64,000 nucleotides of DNA from Tetramitus jugosus (GCA_937625935.1 OW569375.1:401874-465873), one strand, 5' to 3'. Positions 42,786 to 53,293 are shown, numbered from the stretch's first letter. The notes: generated by a model from the sequence alone, not told the origin. A program made the numbers and translations.

Positions 42786-43284
42786 GAATGCAGCCTATTT
42801 GCTGGGGGTCCATTCACTTGGCAGAAAAGGGCTTTCGCTTCGATGGCATACAGCTTAAGCTGATAATCACCGAGTTGACATAATACTTATCACATGTTAG
42901 TCGAGAAGCACAATGTTTTCACAGTTTTGACCCCAGCTGCTTGACTTTGATTTTGTGAGGGACACACCAGCTGACTCAATCCCCCTTCAAGAGATTGTCA
43001 CTGCAACAGAGGCACACAACTGCAAAGCACTGGGGCAAAAGGTAACAATAAGACAACTGACTTCTTCGGCTCATCCACTGGATTGGAAAGGCGTTGATCC
43101 TCTTCTTGCCAACAAGTGACCAACTTGCTGCCCCCAACTTTCAAAGAATTGCTAACACAGAGATCGAATCATGTCAAGAGACCCAGATCACAGAGGAAGG
43201 AAAAACGATTCAACCAAGCAATTTCGATTAAAAGCTTCCCAAGATCATTGAACTTTGCTCCATAGTAACTGGCTCTCAGATTCT
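42786..43284. other. Intergenic region with GC-rich coding-like remnant
   Basis: About 500 bases. Bases 42931-43119 hold an ATG-less open frame (62 codons) with a protein-like, charged composition (RDTPADSIPLQEIV, SSAHPLDWKGVDPLL) and higher GC than the surroundings. It looks like a decayed gene fragment, unidentified. Confidence 0.35.
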
Positions 43285-43833
43285 TCACTCTAGGTAGATG
43301 AAGTACCTTGCTCTCCTTCCAGCGTTGTCAGAGTATACATATGACTTTCTGCCAGATTTAGACAAGTACTTGTCATACAGTTCTTTGGTTTTAATACCAT
43401 TGATCTGTTTCTCATCAGCAATAAGGATAAAATGACTGTTTTTGCCCAATTGCATATTGTACTTCCGATCTGGATGTAGAAACTGCAGCATTTCATTGAC
43501 TAACTTTGTCACAATGAACATGAACTGGTAATGTGTAAATCTTCGCATGATATATCTCGCTCTACCAAATAGACCTTCCGACCTATTCGTCAGAAATAGT
43601 CTAGTGCTGAAGATCATTACCTTATTGTTCATGATATGGTTCATCTGATAAGTTATCAGCTTATTGATTCCAGTGACATTCATCTTCAACTCTTCGTACC
43701 CTTGATCTGTAATGCCAAATGATCCATCCAAGTACTTGGTTAGATCTCTCATTTCTTCGACAATGAGTAATGCTTGCTCCATACTGTCTTTCTGATCATA
43801 TCCATTCCCTCCTGCACAATGTAACCTGTGCAA
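43285..43833 (-). pseudogene. Degenerate ORF, possible transposon remnant
   Basis: A 182-codon frame of unrecognised protein (FLTNRSEGLFGRARY, LHPDRKYNMQLGKNS). It is the most complete part of a minus-strand set of broken frames running to about 44780. The frames at 43749-43946 and 44140-44337 overlap it in other phases, and one contains INSDGAN...CVCHLSKTF, which resembles an RNase H-like transposase core (an acidic DGA stretch and a C-x-C-H-x2-K region). The scattered frames and missing linkage indicate decay. The transposon reading is low-confidence inference. Confidence 0.35.
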
Positions 43834-44710
43834 GTGATCTTTGGTGTAAAACTACTGCACCGAAATGTAAGATGTTCAAAACTGTGTCTCTTAATATACA
43901 GGGAGAACTTCAGAGAGAAATTAGTACCCTTCTGTGGATCAACCAATTCTATACGATATCCACCCTCTAACTTATCATCGAAGTATGCAGACAGCCGTCT
44001 TTTGTGATACGAGCTTCGAAAAATGGATCTGGACGATTCCCTTTCAAGATCAGAAGATTAAAGTCTTCTCCCACATCAGATATCTCAACTGATAAAGTTA
44101 AGACCTGGGTGATGTATCTTGCTGTTGTACTGATCCGTATTACTGCAATGGCATTAACACTGATCTATGATGTTTCGCGTCTGAAAGTAATACATTACTA
44201 AACGTCTTAGAGAGATGACACACACAGCTTACTCCAGATATATCGAACTCTTGAGTTACAGTTCTCACTACTTCTGCATTAGCTCCATCTGAATTGATCG
44301 CCTGTACGTTGGTACTGTTCTCTCTGCATACATTCATTGTATCACGAAGCGCTTACACATGCAGCAACAATACCAAAGCTGTTCGAAGAATGGCAAAGCA
44401 GAACTACAGTTGCTTTTCTTGCCAAGTGTTCCAGTGCCTTCAAATTAGTGAAGATCCGTTCCTGCAGTACATCATTCGAACTGAGTGCAGCGAGCTTAAA
44501 TTGAACTCTATACTCGTGTCACTCCGGGGTGATGTGTCACATGACCATTACTATTGTATGAGCCACAACTGCGTCCAGAGATCGTAATGGGCAGATGAGG
44601 CATAAGGATGATACTTGCAGGATCCAGAGTCAAGAATTCCAAGGCAGAATTCATCCTTCTAATTGCAATGAGCATCACCATTCCGGAGATTTCAAGTTCC
44701 TTTCGAGGCT
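43834..44710 (-). pseudogene. Broken upstream frames of the same remnant
   Basis: Short, overlapping minus-strand frames with the SDGANAEVVRTV and CVCHLSKTF segments, separated by stops and phase changes. The 44508-44780 frame is the last. I cannot define element ends or terminal repeats. The glycosidase 5' end is missing at its right-hand border. Confidence 0.3.
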
Positions 44711-46218
44711 TTGAAAAACACATACTATCAAAACATAAGAGCTCAATATATTCATGCCACACCTTGTAAAGCCATATCATTACAAAAGGAGTGGCTGGGT
44801 GTGAATATACCCACGACTCAGTACGACCCGACCGTCTACAGCTATGATTCCATGGTGGAAGCTCTCGTCTCTCTCAACATCTCTCACGTCAGAGTACCTG
44901 TTCAATGGTGGTGGTTAGAACCTGTGAATGGTACCATGTCTCAATTGTATTTGGATCGACTAGATTCCATTATGCAGAAATTTTCTGTGGCACATGTCAA
45001 GACCTTGTTCTTCTTTGTTGGATCACCTGTATGGCTCACGACAGATCCGTTGAAACAAGTGGATACATATCCACCTGCGGATTATAACTTGTACTATGAT
45101 AGAGTGAAATTTCTGATTAATCGATATGAGTCACTGGGACTTGATTCGATTCAAATTTGGAATGAGGTAAACATTCCTGGTTTCTGGAGACCTAAAGAAG
45201 ACCCTGCAGCCTACTCTGAACTACTAAGAGGCTCATACAACATGGTCAAGTCCATGAATCAGACACATGTTAAAGTTGTGATGGCAGGTATGGCCTACTT
45301 CAGCGAAATGCCCAACTACAACTACGATTGGATGCTCAGAGTACTTAGAGACAATGGAAGTTTTAGTTATTGTGATGCTGTTGCATATCATCCATATTAT
45401 TTCACTCCAGAAGGTAATGATCCAAACGATCTGTTCTCCTTTGAAGACAAGGCCACCTTGGTCAACTCCAATTTGAATGGGAAGAGTGTATGGGCAACAG
45501 AATGGGGCTGGTCAACCTACACTACCAATATGGAGGAACAACCTTTCATTACCGAGTTGCAGCAAGGCGATTATATCTTGAAGAGAATGACTATGCTCAT
45601 GCACTTGTGTTTTGATAGAGTGTACCAATTCACTCTACATGATCTATCAAATGGTGTTGGTGGTAGAGACGAGTTTTATGGAATGTTGAGAGCAACTCAA
45701 GATGGTTCCATCGTGGGCAAGCCTTCCTACTTGCCATGCGAAACTTTTTATCCTTTATCAGCAATAGTAGTGATAACACTATTTTGGAGCCTGTGGATCC
45801 CATTAAACCAGAAGTCGAACCTGGTAACATGCACTCTCTTACAGTTAAAGATTCAAGTTCTGGTTCTATTTTCTGGTTCTATTGGGCCAATAGAGAACTC
45901 AATGTAACTATTAAGCTGAACACAACAATGATATTAGGCTCCTACACTGACACACCACAAATTCAGATGACTTTTTATGAACCGTTGAATGGAACCAGTG
46001 TTATTCAAGTATTGAATACGACCACTTCGAAGCGTGAAGTGTCCGTGGAAGTGAAGGTGTGGACAGGACTGAGAATAGTCAAAATTTCTCAAGCTCAGCA
46101 GAATCAAGCTCAACAGAGTGAAGTCCAGCAGAGTGAAGTTTCGCAAGCGGCCCTTAGTACCACACAACACCATTTTATTCTTGCCGTGTTGCTGTGTTTA
46201 TTCATTTTCTTGTACTAG
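44711..46218 (+). pseudogene. GPI-anchored glycoside hydrolase, 5'-truncated and frameshifted
   Basis: A clan GH-A-like (beta/alpha)8 glycosidase. Visible: HVRVPVQWWWLEP, the acid/base Glu in QIWNEVNIPGFW, and the nucleophile Glu in WATEWGWST, with a barrel close to GH39/GH5-like enzymes. The coding frame begins at 44711 with no ATG (first in-frame ATG is 44852), so the signal peptide and first strand are missing. A -1 shift near 45735 moves the C-terminal part into another frame (to 46218). That part ends in a hydrophobic segment (HHFILAVLLCLFIFLY), the form of a GPI-attachment signal. The gene probably once made a surface-anchored polysaccharide hydrolase. An unseen upstream exon could supply the start. 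Confidence 0.65.
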
Positions 46219-46349
46219 AAGAATGTTGGCTCGTACAAAGTGGCAGGAACTTCAATAAATCTCAAGATTGCTCAAGTTCATCCCGTACCAATCTTTTTTA
46301 TGGGTGTGTGTTGTTGGCGTTAATTTTTGAATTGGAAACAAAACAAACA

Positions 46350-49300
46350 ATGACTTGGAGCATCTATGATTGTTGCAATCTAGATCACGTTCATTTCAAG
46401 CCACAGAACGAGAATGTCACACTGCTGAGCAGAGTTGCCCTTTTTGGTGGTCTGACCAAACAAGATAGATGCAAATTACAATTGAATGAACGAAGCCAGT
46501 ATTCGAGGAACTTTGATCGAGGTGTTCACAAGGTATCTGATGATACCATTTCTCAAAGGATACGACAAGAAGTCATGGAAAACAAGAATGAAAATTTCAA
46601 GTTGGGCTTTTTTGCACTAAGTGGTGCGAAGGACAGTGGTAGTCAACCGATTCCCAGAGATGTGCTTCACTTGATCATGTCTTTTATTCCAGCATTTCCC
46701 TATTATTTCGTGCTGAAGTCAGTGTGTCGTCAGTGGTTCCACGAATTTCAAGAACATATTTTTGCCAAAGTTGAACATTTGAGTCTGGTGGATGATGGAA
46801 AACCAAAGTACTATTTCAGAAGAGAAGATGATGGTCATGAAATATTAGTTCAGTTTAAACCCATTGGTTTGATTGGAACTCAAGGTCGGATGAGTGATTT
46901 TTGTTATCCGATGCTCAATCCTGACAAAACTCATCTGTTTGAGTTCTTGGCTCAATCATTTCCCAATGTGAAACATCTTCGATTGGGTTTGGGGTCTATT
47001 GATTGCACCCATTTCAAACAATGTGTGCCAGCAATGTTTCCAAAGTTGACACAGCTGGAAACTTTGGATATTATAGATACTGTGAATTATTACCAGAGGG
47101 GTCCATTTTGGGTGATGCAGAAAGATATATTGGAGATGATTGCTCGTTCATTGCCAAGTTCAACCAAGAACCTAAACTTTATTGGAGTAACCTTGTTAAG
47201 AATGTCAGAGTTGGAGATGCTCAAGATGTTTTCGAAGAAAGGAAGACAATCAATCTCAGAATCGTTACATCCATCATCGATGGTGGAGCAGAATCCATCT
47301 GTGGATATTCAGAACTTGTCTTTGTCTTACTCGTTCTTGGATGGCTTGAATATCGATGATTGCAGATCTCTCAAGGAAATGTACTCAGACTGTGAGATGT
47401 CAGTGGTGGATTCGAGATCTCACAGTGATTCAGCATCTTCGCTTCCAGTTTTCTCCTATGTTGAGTATTTGAATTACATGTCAAAGAAGGAGGGAATTGT
47501 CTTGTCAGTCATGAAAGATGTACAGAGACGTTTGATGAGCGACACTTCTGAAATTATTGAAACCGTGATTGATATTGCTGTGCAAGAACACTCTTACTTT
47601 CAACCTCTTCTCTCTCTTCCAGCAGCGAAAACAGGGATTCAGATCGAATCACGAACCAAACTAGATGCAGAGTTTATGCTCAGGACCGAGAAAGAGTTTT
47701 TACCCAAGATGCTGGAGTTGCTCGCTGATCCAAGTCGAATGAAATACTCTGAATTGGTCTTCAACATTGATAGTACCTTTATTTATGAAGAGAAGCCAAG
47801 AACCCTCCTCAACGGTTTGATATCAAACTGCTACAGTGAACAAGATTTTAACATGATCAAGACAATCATTGAGACTTACAAACCTTCATTGGCTGTCAAT
47901 GGTGTTAATAATTATCTTTACGAGACGTCCTTCAGTTCACTCACTCCGGTTCGAACTGAATTGATGAAATATTTGGTGTGTTTGAAGCCTGACTTGATCA
48001 ACTTGGGAGATTCAGAAGGAATCATCAATGATAGTCAAAAAGATCTTCCAATCATTCAGTTGATTCTCTCCCGGTGGTACCCTGCCATAGAATGTTTGGA
48101 AGAAATCAAATTCTTGGTATCAGCAGGAGCGTTGCTCACTCAAGTAGACAAACATGGAAACAATATTCTTCACTCTGCCTGTGAGTGTATGGAGATTGAG
48201 TTAGTGAAATATTTGTCGTTAGTTTGTCCTGAGAGTTTTATGTTCGAAAGAAACAAGCGGAACCAAACTCCTCTGGAATTACTGTTTACTCGTCCCTTGC
48301 GTGCTTCTCTTCGCCCACAGTTTCTGAACGAAGTTGTACATTTACCTTGCTTCAAGGATCAACCACTCAAAGATTACAAGACATCATGTGGCAATCTCCT
48401 TCATGCTGCCCTGTACACTCCACATCTCGAGACCATCCAATGGTTCCTTCAGAATGGATTTGATGCAAATGCATTGAATGAGAATGGAGAAAACGCATTT
48501 TTCCGTTGCATTTCAAGAAAGGAGTCAGGTTATGGACCTGGATTTGTGGATGAAATTGCTGTTGAACTGATCAAAGCAGGAGCACAAATTGAACTTGAGA
48601 ACAAGGAGCGAAATACCGTTGTTACATTTGGACTTCAAAACAACAAGAACTACCGAATGGTTAAATTCCTTGTCCAGACAGCAGGATCACTTTCGTCGAA
48701 ACTATGGTCAACTCTCTTGGCTCCAAGAATGAAACATGGATTGAACGCTCTGCATTATTTTGTCAAGAAAATGGTTGAGATCATGGACTCCTACTCAGAG
48801 ATCAACAGAGATAAAGCATGGTCTCAACATAGCGATTGTCCTATTGCGAAACATTGTGCACTCCTTTGTCTTGAACATCACCCTGAAATGCTCTATGAGC
48901 GTTCTGAACCATCAGATGAACAGGATCTGAAATATATTTGTGGTGTGAGTCCACTTCAAATGTTGCTTGAAGCCCGTCATGGATTGTATTTATTGAGTGA
49001 ATTATCAATCAAGTTGAGTGATATTGCCAATCAACCAGTTTTTAAGAGCAAGAATACTGCTGATGATATGGCTGCTCCCATTCCTGTCATGTATCTCGCA
49101 TCGGAAGTGGCGATAGATATTTCAATGTTTGATGAATTGATGAAACTTACTGACAATGTTCTTGTCAGGGATGAAGCACGAGAAACAAGACCCAATCTTT
49201 TGCACATTGCAGCAGAAAGAAGTGTTTCTTTATGTGAGTGTATCATAAAGCATTGGAAAGAAAGGTATCCTGATCCAGGAGAGTTGTCACAATTGATTAA

Positions 49301-49412
49301 TCAATCACTTGAGAATGATGGAAGAAGATATGCTGCTACAATTGCCTCGAGTTCAGGTTTTTACGATATAGTTCGCATGCTCTGTTCATTGATGGAGGCT
49401 GTAGACAGTTGA
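46350..49412 (+). CDS. F-box protein with C-terminal ankyrin repeats (plus strand)
   Basis: A 1020-residue protein from the Met at 46350 (AAACAATG); the frame is open upstream to 46194 without support. The N-terminal third contains an F-box-like motif (PIPRDVLHLIMSFIPAFPYYFVLKSVCRQW). The C-terminal half carries ankyrin-type units (DKHGNNILHSACECMEIELV, AALYTPHLETIQWFLQNGFD and others). It fits an SCF substrate receptor of the family expanded in amoebae. Intronless, and adjacent to the truncated glycosidase. Confidence 0.72.
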   Translation: MTWSIYDCCNLDHVHFKPQNENVTLLSRVALFGGLTKQDRCKLQLNERSQYSRNFDRGVHKVSDDTISQRIRQEVMENKNENFKLGFFALSGAKDSGSQPIPRDVLHLIMSFIPAFPYYFVLKSVCRQWFHEFQEHIFAKVEHLSLVDDGKPKYYFRREDDGHEILVQFKPIGLIGTQGRMSDFCYPMLNPDKTHLFEFLAQSFPNVKHLRLGLGSIDCTHFKQCVPAMFPKLTQLETLDIIDTVNYYQRGPFWVMQKDILEMIARSLPSSTKNLNFIGVTLLRMSELEMLKMFSKKGRQSISESLHPSSMVEQNPSVDIQNLSLSYSFLDGLNIDDCRSLKEMYSDCEMSVVDSRSHSDSASSLPVFSYVEYLNYMSKKEGIVLSVMKDVQRRLMSDTSEIIETVIDIAVQEHSYFQPLLSLPAAKTGIQIESRTKLDAEFMLRTEKEFLPKMLELLADPSRMKYSELVFNIDSTFIYEEKPRTLLNGLISNCYSEQDFNMIKTIIETYKPSLAVNGVNNYLYETSFSSLTPVRTELMKYLVCLKPDLINLGDSEGIINDSQKDLPIIQLILSRWYPAIECLEEIKFLVSAGALLTQVDKHGNNILHSACECMEIELVKYLSLVCPESFMFERNKRNQTPLELLFTRPLRASLRPQFLNEVVHLPCFKDQPLKDYKTSCGNLLHAALYTPHLETIQWFLQNGFDANALNENGENAFFRCISRKESGYGPGFVDEIAVELIKAGAQIELENKERNTVVTFGLQNNKNYRMVKFLVQTAGSLSSKLWSTLLAPRMKHGLNALHYFVKKMVEIMDSYSEINRDKAWSQHSDCPIAKHCALLCLEHHPEMLYERSEPSDEQDLKYICGVSPLQMLLEARHGLYLLSELSIKLSDIANQPVFKSKNTADDMAAPIPVMYLASEVAIDISMFDELMKLTDNVLVRDEARETRPNLLHIAAERSVSLCECIIKHWKERYPDPGELSQLINQSLENDGRRYAATIASSSGFYDIVRMLCSLMEAVDS

Positions 49413-49621
49413 TGAGGCGAGTGTGCAATCTCTTGGCAATGTTGTCAAACGTTCTTGTAAATCTATCTATCCTTTGCAACACATCATCCTTGTTAACTGA
49501 TTTGTTAAAAAGAAACATATTGTCTCTGGCTTTGAATTGCCTGTAGTCCATATGATCTGCTCTCACAATCGAAAACACAATTTGATCAATTCGAAAGCTT
49601 ACACAACAAAACAAGATCAAA

Positions 49622-50387
49622 ATGAGTGAAACACAAAGAGTTTGGTTAATCACAGGTACTTCTTCTGGATTCGGTAGAGAATTCGTTCGCACCATCCTTA
49701 ATCGTGGTGACAAGGTTATTGCTACTGCCAGAGACTTAAGCAAAATTCAAGATTTGGCCGACGCAGGAGCTCACACTCTGCGTCTTGACGTAACAAGTGG
49801 TCTTCCTGCTCTGACAACCATTATGGAAGAAGCCATCAAGGTTTATGGACGTATTGATGTTCTGATCAATAATGCTGCTCTTGTCGTACATGGCACCATT
49901 GAAGATGTTTCACCTGAAGAAACATTTAAACAATTTGATACAATTGTGTTTGGTTTGTTGAACACGACGAGAGCTGTATTGCCACATATGCGTGCTCGTA
50001 AAAGTGGTACAATTGTGATGATTGGATCAATTGGAGGATTTAGAGGCACATCTCGGTATAAAGGTATTGTTGGTTGAACCGGGTTATTTTAGAACTTCGC
50101 TGTTAGCTCCACAGAACATGTCATCTGCGGAGAATAGACTTGCTGATTATGATCAAGTTTACAAGGCTGTGAATCTTGAATCTGTGCACTCAAAGCAGCC
50201 AGGTGATCCTAAAAAACTGGCAGAAAGAGTGGTTGACGTAGTGACTGGAACTGGTGCAGAGGGAAGAGAGATGCCCTTCAGATTACCATTGGGTACCGAT
50301 GCGTTTTCATATGTACTGGACAAGTGTGACGAGGTGAAAAAACAGATTGAACCGTGGGAAGATGTCATTAAACGCACAGATTTCTAA
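49622..50387 (+). pseudogene. Short-chain dehydrogenase/reductase lacking active-site segment
   Basis: The classical SDR fold is visible up to GTIVMIGSIGGF (about 49622-50045): Rossmann TGTSSGFG (residues 11-18), a NADP-type downstream motif and NNAA. The C-terminal part begins as HLGIKVLLVEPGYFRTSL in a different frame and runs to 50387. The usual YxxxK catalytic stretch of about 38 residues between GSxGG and VEPG is missing, and the frame changes at the junction (about 50040-50070). So the gene has an internal deletion with a frameshift and would not be an active SDR. The substrate cannot be inferred. It lies directly before the Panacea-TPR gene in the same orientation. Confidence 0.72.
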
Positions 50388-50735
50388 GGTCAAACGGGTT
50401 TCACAGTGTGAGTGTTGGTCCAGCGACGTTCTTGCATTGAGGCAACAAGACCATCTGAATTTCATCTGCTCGAACTATTACAATCAAAATTCACCAACTG
50501 GTGATGTACAGTATTTCAGTTGCGACATTGATTTATTCGGCCTGTGTTTGAAGTTAAAGCATAACTCTCAAATATGTGTGGGTGATCATTACATTCAGCT
50601 AGACTGGAACTTCCAGATCCTGACAATGCCTTGAACGGTTGGGATGTGTTTTTGAGAACCACGATTTGTAGTGTAACGTTTTCCAGTTTTTTGTTTACGA
50701 AAAAACATAGTGAACTTCGAAAAAAATCACTAAGA

Positions 50736-52304
50736 ATGGCTTTTGAAGTAATCGATGTAGCCAGGTACATCTTGGAAACTGAAACCACACTGCCACCCAT
50801 CAAACTTCAGAACTTGTGTTTTTACACTCAATGCTTCCACTTGGTTATTAGGGGTGCTCCTCTATTTGATGGTGATTTCGAAAAATGGAAAGATGGACCT
50901 GTTCATTATTGTACTTGGAAGACTTTGCGTCCATTCTGCTCCAATTATTGTATCTATGACATATCAGATGTTGATTTTCCTGGTGATTCTTCCAAAATAC
51001 CCAGTCAAGATAAAGATTTTATCAAGGCAGTCGTTCAACAGTTTAAGAACAATTCGTGCAGACAACTCTCAAAACGTACTCATGACGAGGATCCATGGAT
51101 AAACGTTCATTATAATGAAACTATCGAAAAGCAAAGTATGAAAGACTTCTATAGCACAAATGATCAGGCTATGATCGATCTTGTGGGATGTTTATGTTTC
51201 ATTGGTGATGATAGTTTGAAAAAAGACATTGTCGTGGCAGTACAGCAATACATCACACGAACCAATGGTTCGTTCTTTGACATTTACGTTTCAATAGTCG
51301 ACAAACAACAGGACCCGGAAAACAATTTATCAAGCGAATTCCAAAAGTGGAGAAAACAAAGTCAAGTAGATGCACTTGTCTGTAAATTGTTTATGCCTGC
51401 AGAACTAGTGACACTCGATCGGTTCAACTCGTACTATAAAATTCCATCGATTATCGATAGGGTTCAAATCTGTGCTAAGGCTAAGAACCCACTCGCGCAA
51501 TACCATTTGCACGTTTTCATGAAATCTTATCTTTATAACTTACTCCAGGGTAATAAGGATGAAGATTCTGATGACGACGTTGTACCAGAGAAGTATCAAG
51601 CGATAAAAAAGTTTGTTGATGAACTTTATAGTGACTGCAACTCAGTGAAGCTCACTGACGCAGAAAATCTCTTCGAAGCAGGTTGTTTGATGTGGCTCTT
51701 GTTCAGAAGACCTGAAGCGAAGCAAGCATTTGAAAAAGCAAATACAACTGAGGCATTCTATACACTTGGTGAATTGTATAAGAACAAAGAATATTACTTG
51801 AAAGCCCTTCAAATTAATCCTAATAATTTTAAGGCAAACGCTCGATTACTCGAATGCGAAGGAAAAAGGGATGAAGCCATCGAAGTACTCAAGAAAGTCA
51901 AAGACAATCACCCAGATGCGAATGTTCTCCTGTACTACATGACCTCCGATAAGAAAGAAACCTCTGAAGATAAGATTGAATATCTTGTTGAGGCTGCGAA
52001 AAAATGGAATGATTCAACCTTGTATGAAACAGCTGCCCTTGTATGCCGAAACAAGAGAAAATACAATGAAGCATTCAAATTTTATGAGGAAGCTGCGCGC
52101 ATAGGAAACCCCCACGCTTACTTTGAAATGTGGCAGATGAAGAAGAAACAGCGCAAGGACACAGAGGTTGAAACATACAAAGAAAAAGCTCATGCTGGGG
52201 GGTATTTTTGCTTTGGATATACCGACAAAGATATAGAAATGTATAAAGAGGAAGTATTCACTCTTCTGCAAAATATTCAGAGATTTGTCAAGGAAGGAGT
52301 GTAG
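50736..52304 (+). CDS. Panacea (SocA/GepA-like, DUF4065) domain fused to TPR/Sel1-like repeats
   Basis: A 522-residue intronless gene. Residues about 3-170 fit the Panacea domain (DUF4065; SocA/GepA), a module of prokaryotic and phage antitoxins: FEVIDVARYIL, LPPIKLQNLCFYTQCFHLVI, GAPLFDGDFEKWKDGPV, and later DPWINVHYN. This matches the domain's ALDVAKYI, LKLQKLLYY and GEPLFxEDxEAWxxGPV pattern. A helical region with TPR/Sel1-like units follows (for example AFYTLGELYKNKEYYLKALQI, DEAIEVLKKVKDNHPDAN, KYNEAFKFYEEAARIGNPHAY). An in-frame extension upstream to 50631 has no support. Transfer from bacteria or phage is the simplest source of the domain; a function as an antitoxin here is not shown. 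Confidence 0.8.
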   Translation: MAFEVIDVARYILETETTLPPIKLQNLCFYTQCFHLVIRGAPLFDGDFEKWKDGPVHYCTWKTLRPFCSNYCIYDISDVDFPGDSSKIPSQDKDFIKAVVQQFKNNSCRQLSKRTHDEDPWINVHYNETIEKQSMKDFYSTNDQAMIDLVGCLCFIGDDSLKKDIVVAVQQYITRTNGSFFDIYVSIVDKQQDPENNLSSEFQKWRKQSQVDALVCKLFMPAELVTLDRFNSYYKIPSIIDRVQICAKAKNPLAQYHLHVFMKSYLYNLLQGNKDEDSDDDVVPEKYQAIKKFVDELYSDCNSVKLTDAENLFEAGCLMWLLFRRPEAKQAFEKANTTEAFYTLGELYKNKEYYLKALQINPNNFKANARLLECEGKRDEAIEVLKKVKDNHPDANVLLYYMTSDKKETSEDKIEYLVEAAKKWNDSTLYETAALVCRNKRKYNEAFKFYEEAARIGNPHAYFEMWQMKKKQRKDTEVETYKEKAHAGGYFCFGYTDKDIEMYKEEVFTLLQNIQRFVKEGV

Positions 52305-52420
52305 ATTTCAAGATTCGACAATACTGGTGTCTGTCTCATGAATCGATACTTTGTGATCAGAGAACTGGAAATTACAACATAAATTGGGCTTTGGTTCAAT
52401 TTTACATACAAGTTTATTGT

Positions 52421-52924
52421 TTACCATGGAAGAGTAGATCCATCTATGGCAAAGAATTTTCCACTTCCATCATCTCCAATCAATGCAGCTGTGATTACAC
52501 TCTCGGCAGCATCTTGCACTTTTCTATAACCTTGATGACCATTCAAATCTGGAATTTTAATGGAATAAAATTCAGAGTTTGGAGTGGAACAAGAAGAAGA
52601 GGCTTTACGAAATTTTGAGACAGAATACATTGAAACCACATCAATGCATTGTTTCGCACCATGCTCATTGGGACAAGGCACCAATAAACCCAATTTCCAC
52701 CACATGTTGGACGGCGAACGCACAGTCTCCACTGTGGAGAGAGACAAGGAATTATCCTCTGATGACTCTTCTGACGAAGAAAGTGATGACTCATCATCAT
52801 CTAGTGATTCTGATTTTGAATTGTTGTTATCTGATGACAATTCATCATCAGATGAAACAGCTCCAGAAAATGAACAATATGGAGGGTGCAGCTTTAATAC
52901 ACCAATAATTGGTGAGGAACACAA
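52421..52924 (-). CDS. Ser/Asp-rich hypothetical protein
   Basis: A 167-codon frame on the minus strand. Its C-terminal part (WWKLGLLVPCPNEHG, FYSIKIPDLNGHQGYRKVQDAAESVITAALIGDDGSGKFFAIDG) looks like folded protein. The N-terminal half is an S/D/E-rich run. A competing plus-strand frame at 52584-52934 is open over the same S/D stretch (because the repeated codons read open on both strands), so the coding strand is not certain. I favour the minus strand because of the structured-looking C-terminal part. The function is unknown. It is convergent with the Panacea-TPR gene. Confidence 0.4.
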   Translation of the reverse strand: MCSSPIIGVLKLHPPYCSFSGAVSSDDELSSDNNNSKSESLDDDESSLSSSEESSEDNSLSLSTVETVRSPSNMWWKLGLLVPCPNEHGAKQCIDVVSMYSVSKFRKASSSCSTPNSEFYSIKIPDLNGHQGYRKVQDAAESVITAALIGDDGSGKFFAIDGSTLPW

Positions 52925-52934
52925 TCAAGAGTAG

Positions 52935-53293
52935 TTAAGATCTAGAGCCGAATCTCAGTCTCAAGTCACCAACAACCATCAAGTCTTTAAGTCTTTGCAA
53001 TGCTTTGTTAATGCAACGCACAGTCGCTCTTTATTACTCTTTCCTCTCTTGTCAGTTAGCGTTATGATGGCTTTGTGTGAGGAGTTGAAATGGCAAAGTG
53101 TAAAACAAAATTTGACCTAGTTACATCGATGTTGGAAGACATAACACCAGACAGACAAACGAAGAACTTACTATCTGCATATGACAACATTTGTCTCTAC
53201 TTCTGGGGCAACTAGGTCAAAGATTGGTAACTTGCAATACTCTGTTTCTTGATATTGAATTAAAACAAAAGCCAGGTCAAGACCAACAAGAGA
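52935..53293. other. Intergenic region with a small inverted repeat and short frame
   Basis: 359 bases. A 41-codon frame at 53090-53215 reads protein-like (LVTSMLEDITPDRQTKNLLS) and is framed by a 12-bp inverted repeat, TTTGACCTAGTT (53111-53122) and AACTAGGTCAAA (53210-53221). It could be a gene remnant or a very small MITE-like element. Confidence 0.35.

Noticed and set aside
52584-52934. Plus-strand S/D-rich frame as the main gene
   Set aside because: The serine/aspartate run reads open on both strands. The minus-strand frame has a more structured C-terminal part. I cannot exclude the plus strand.
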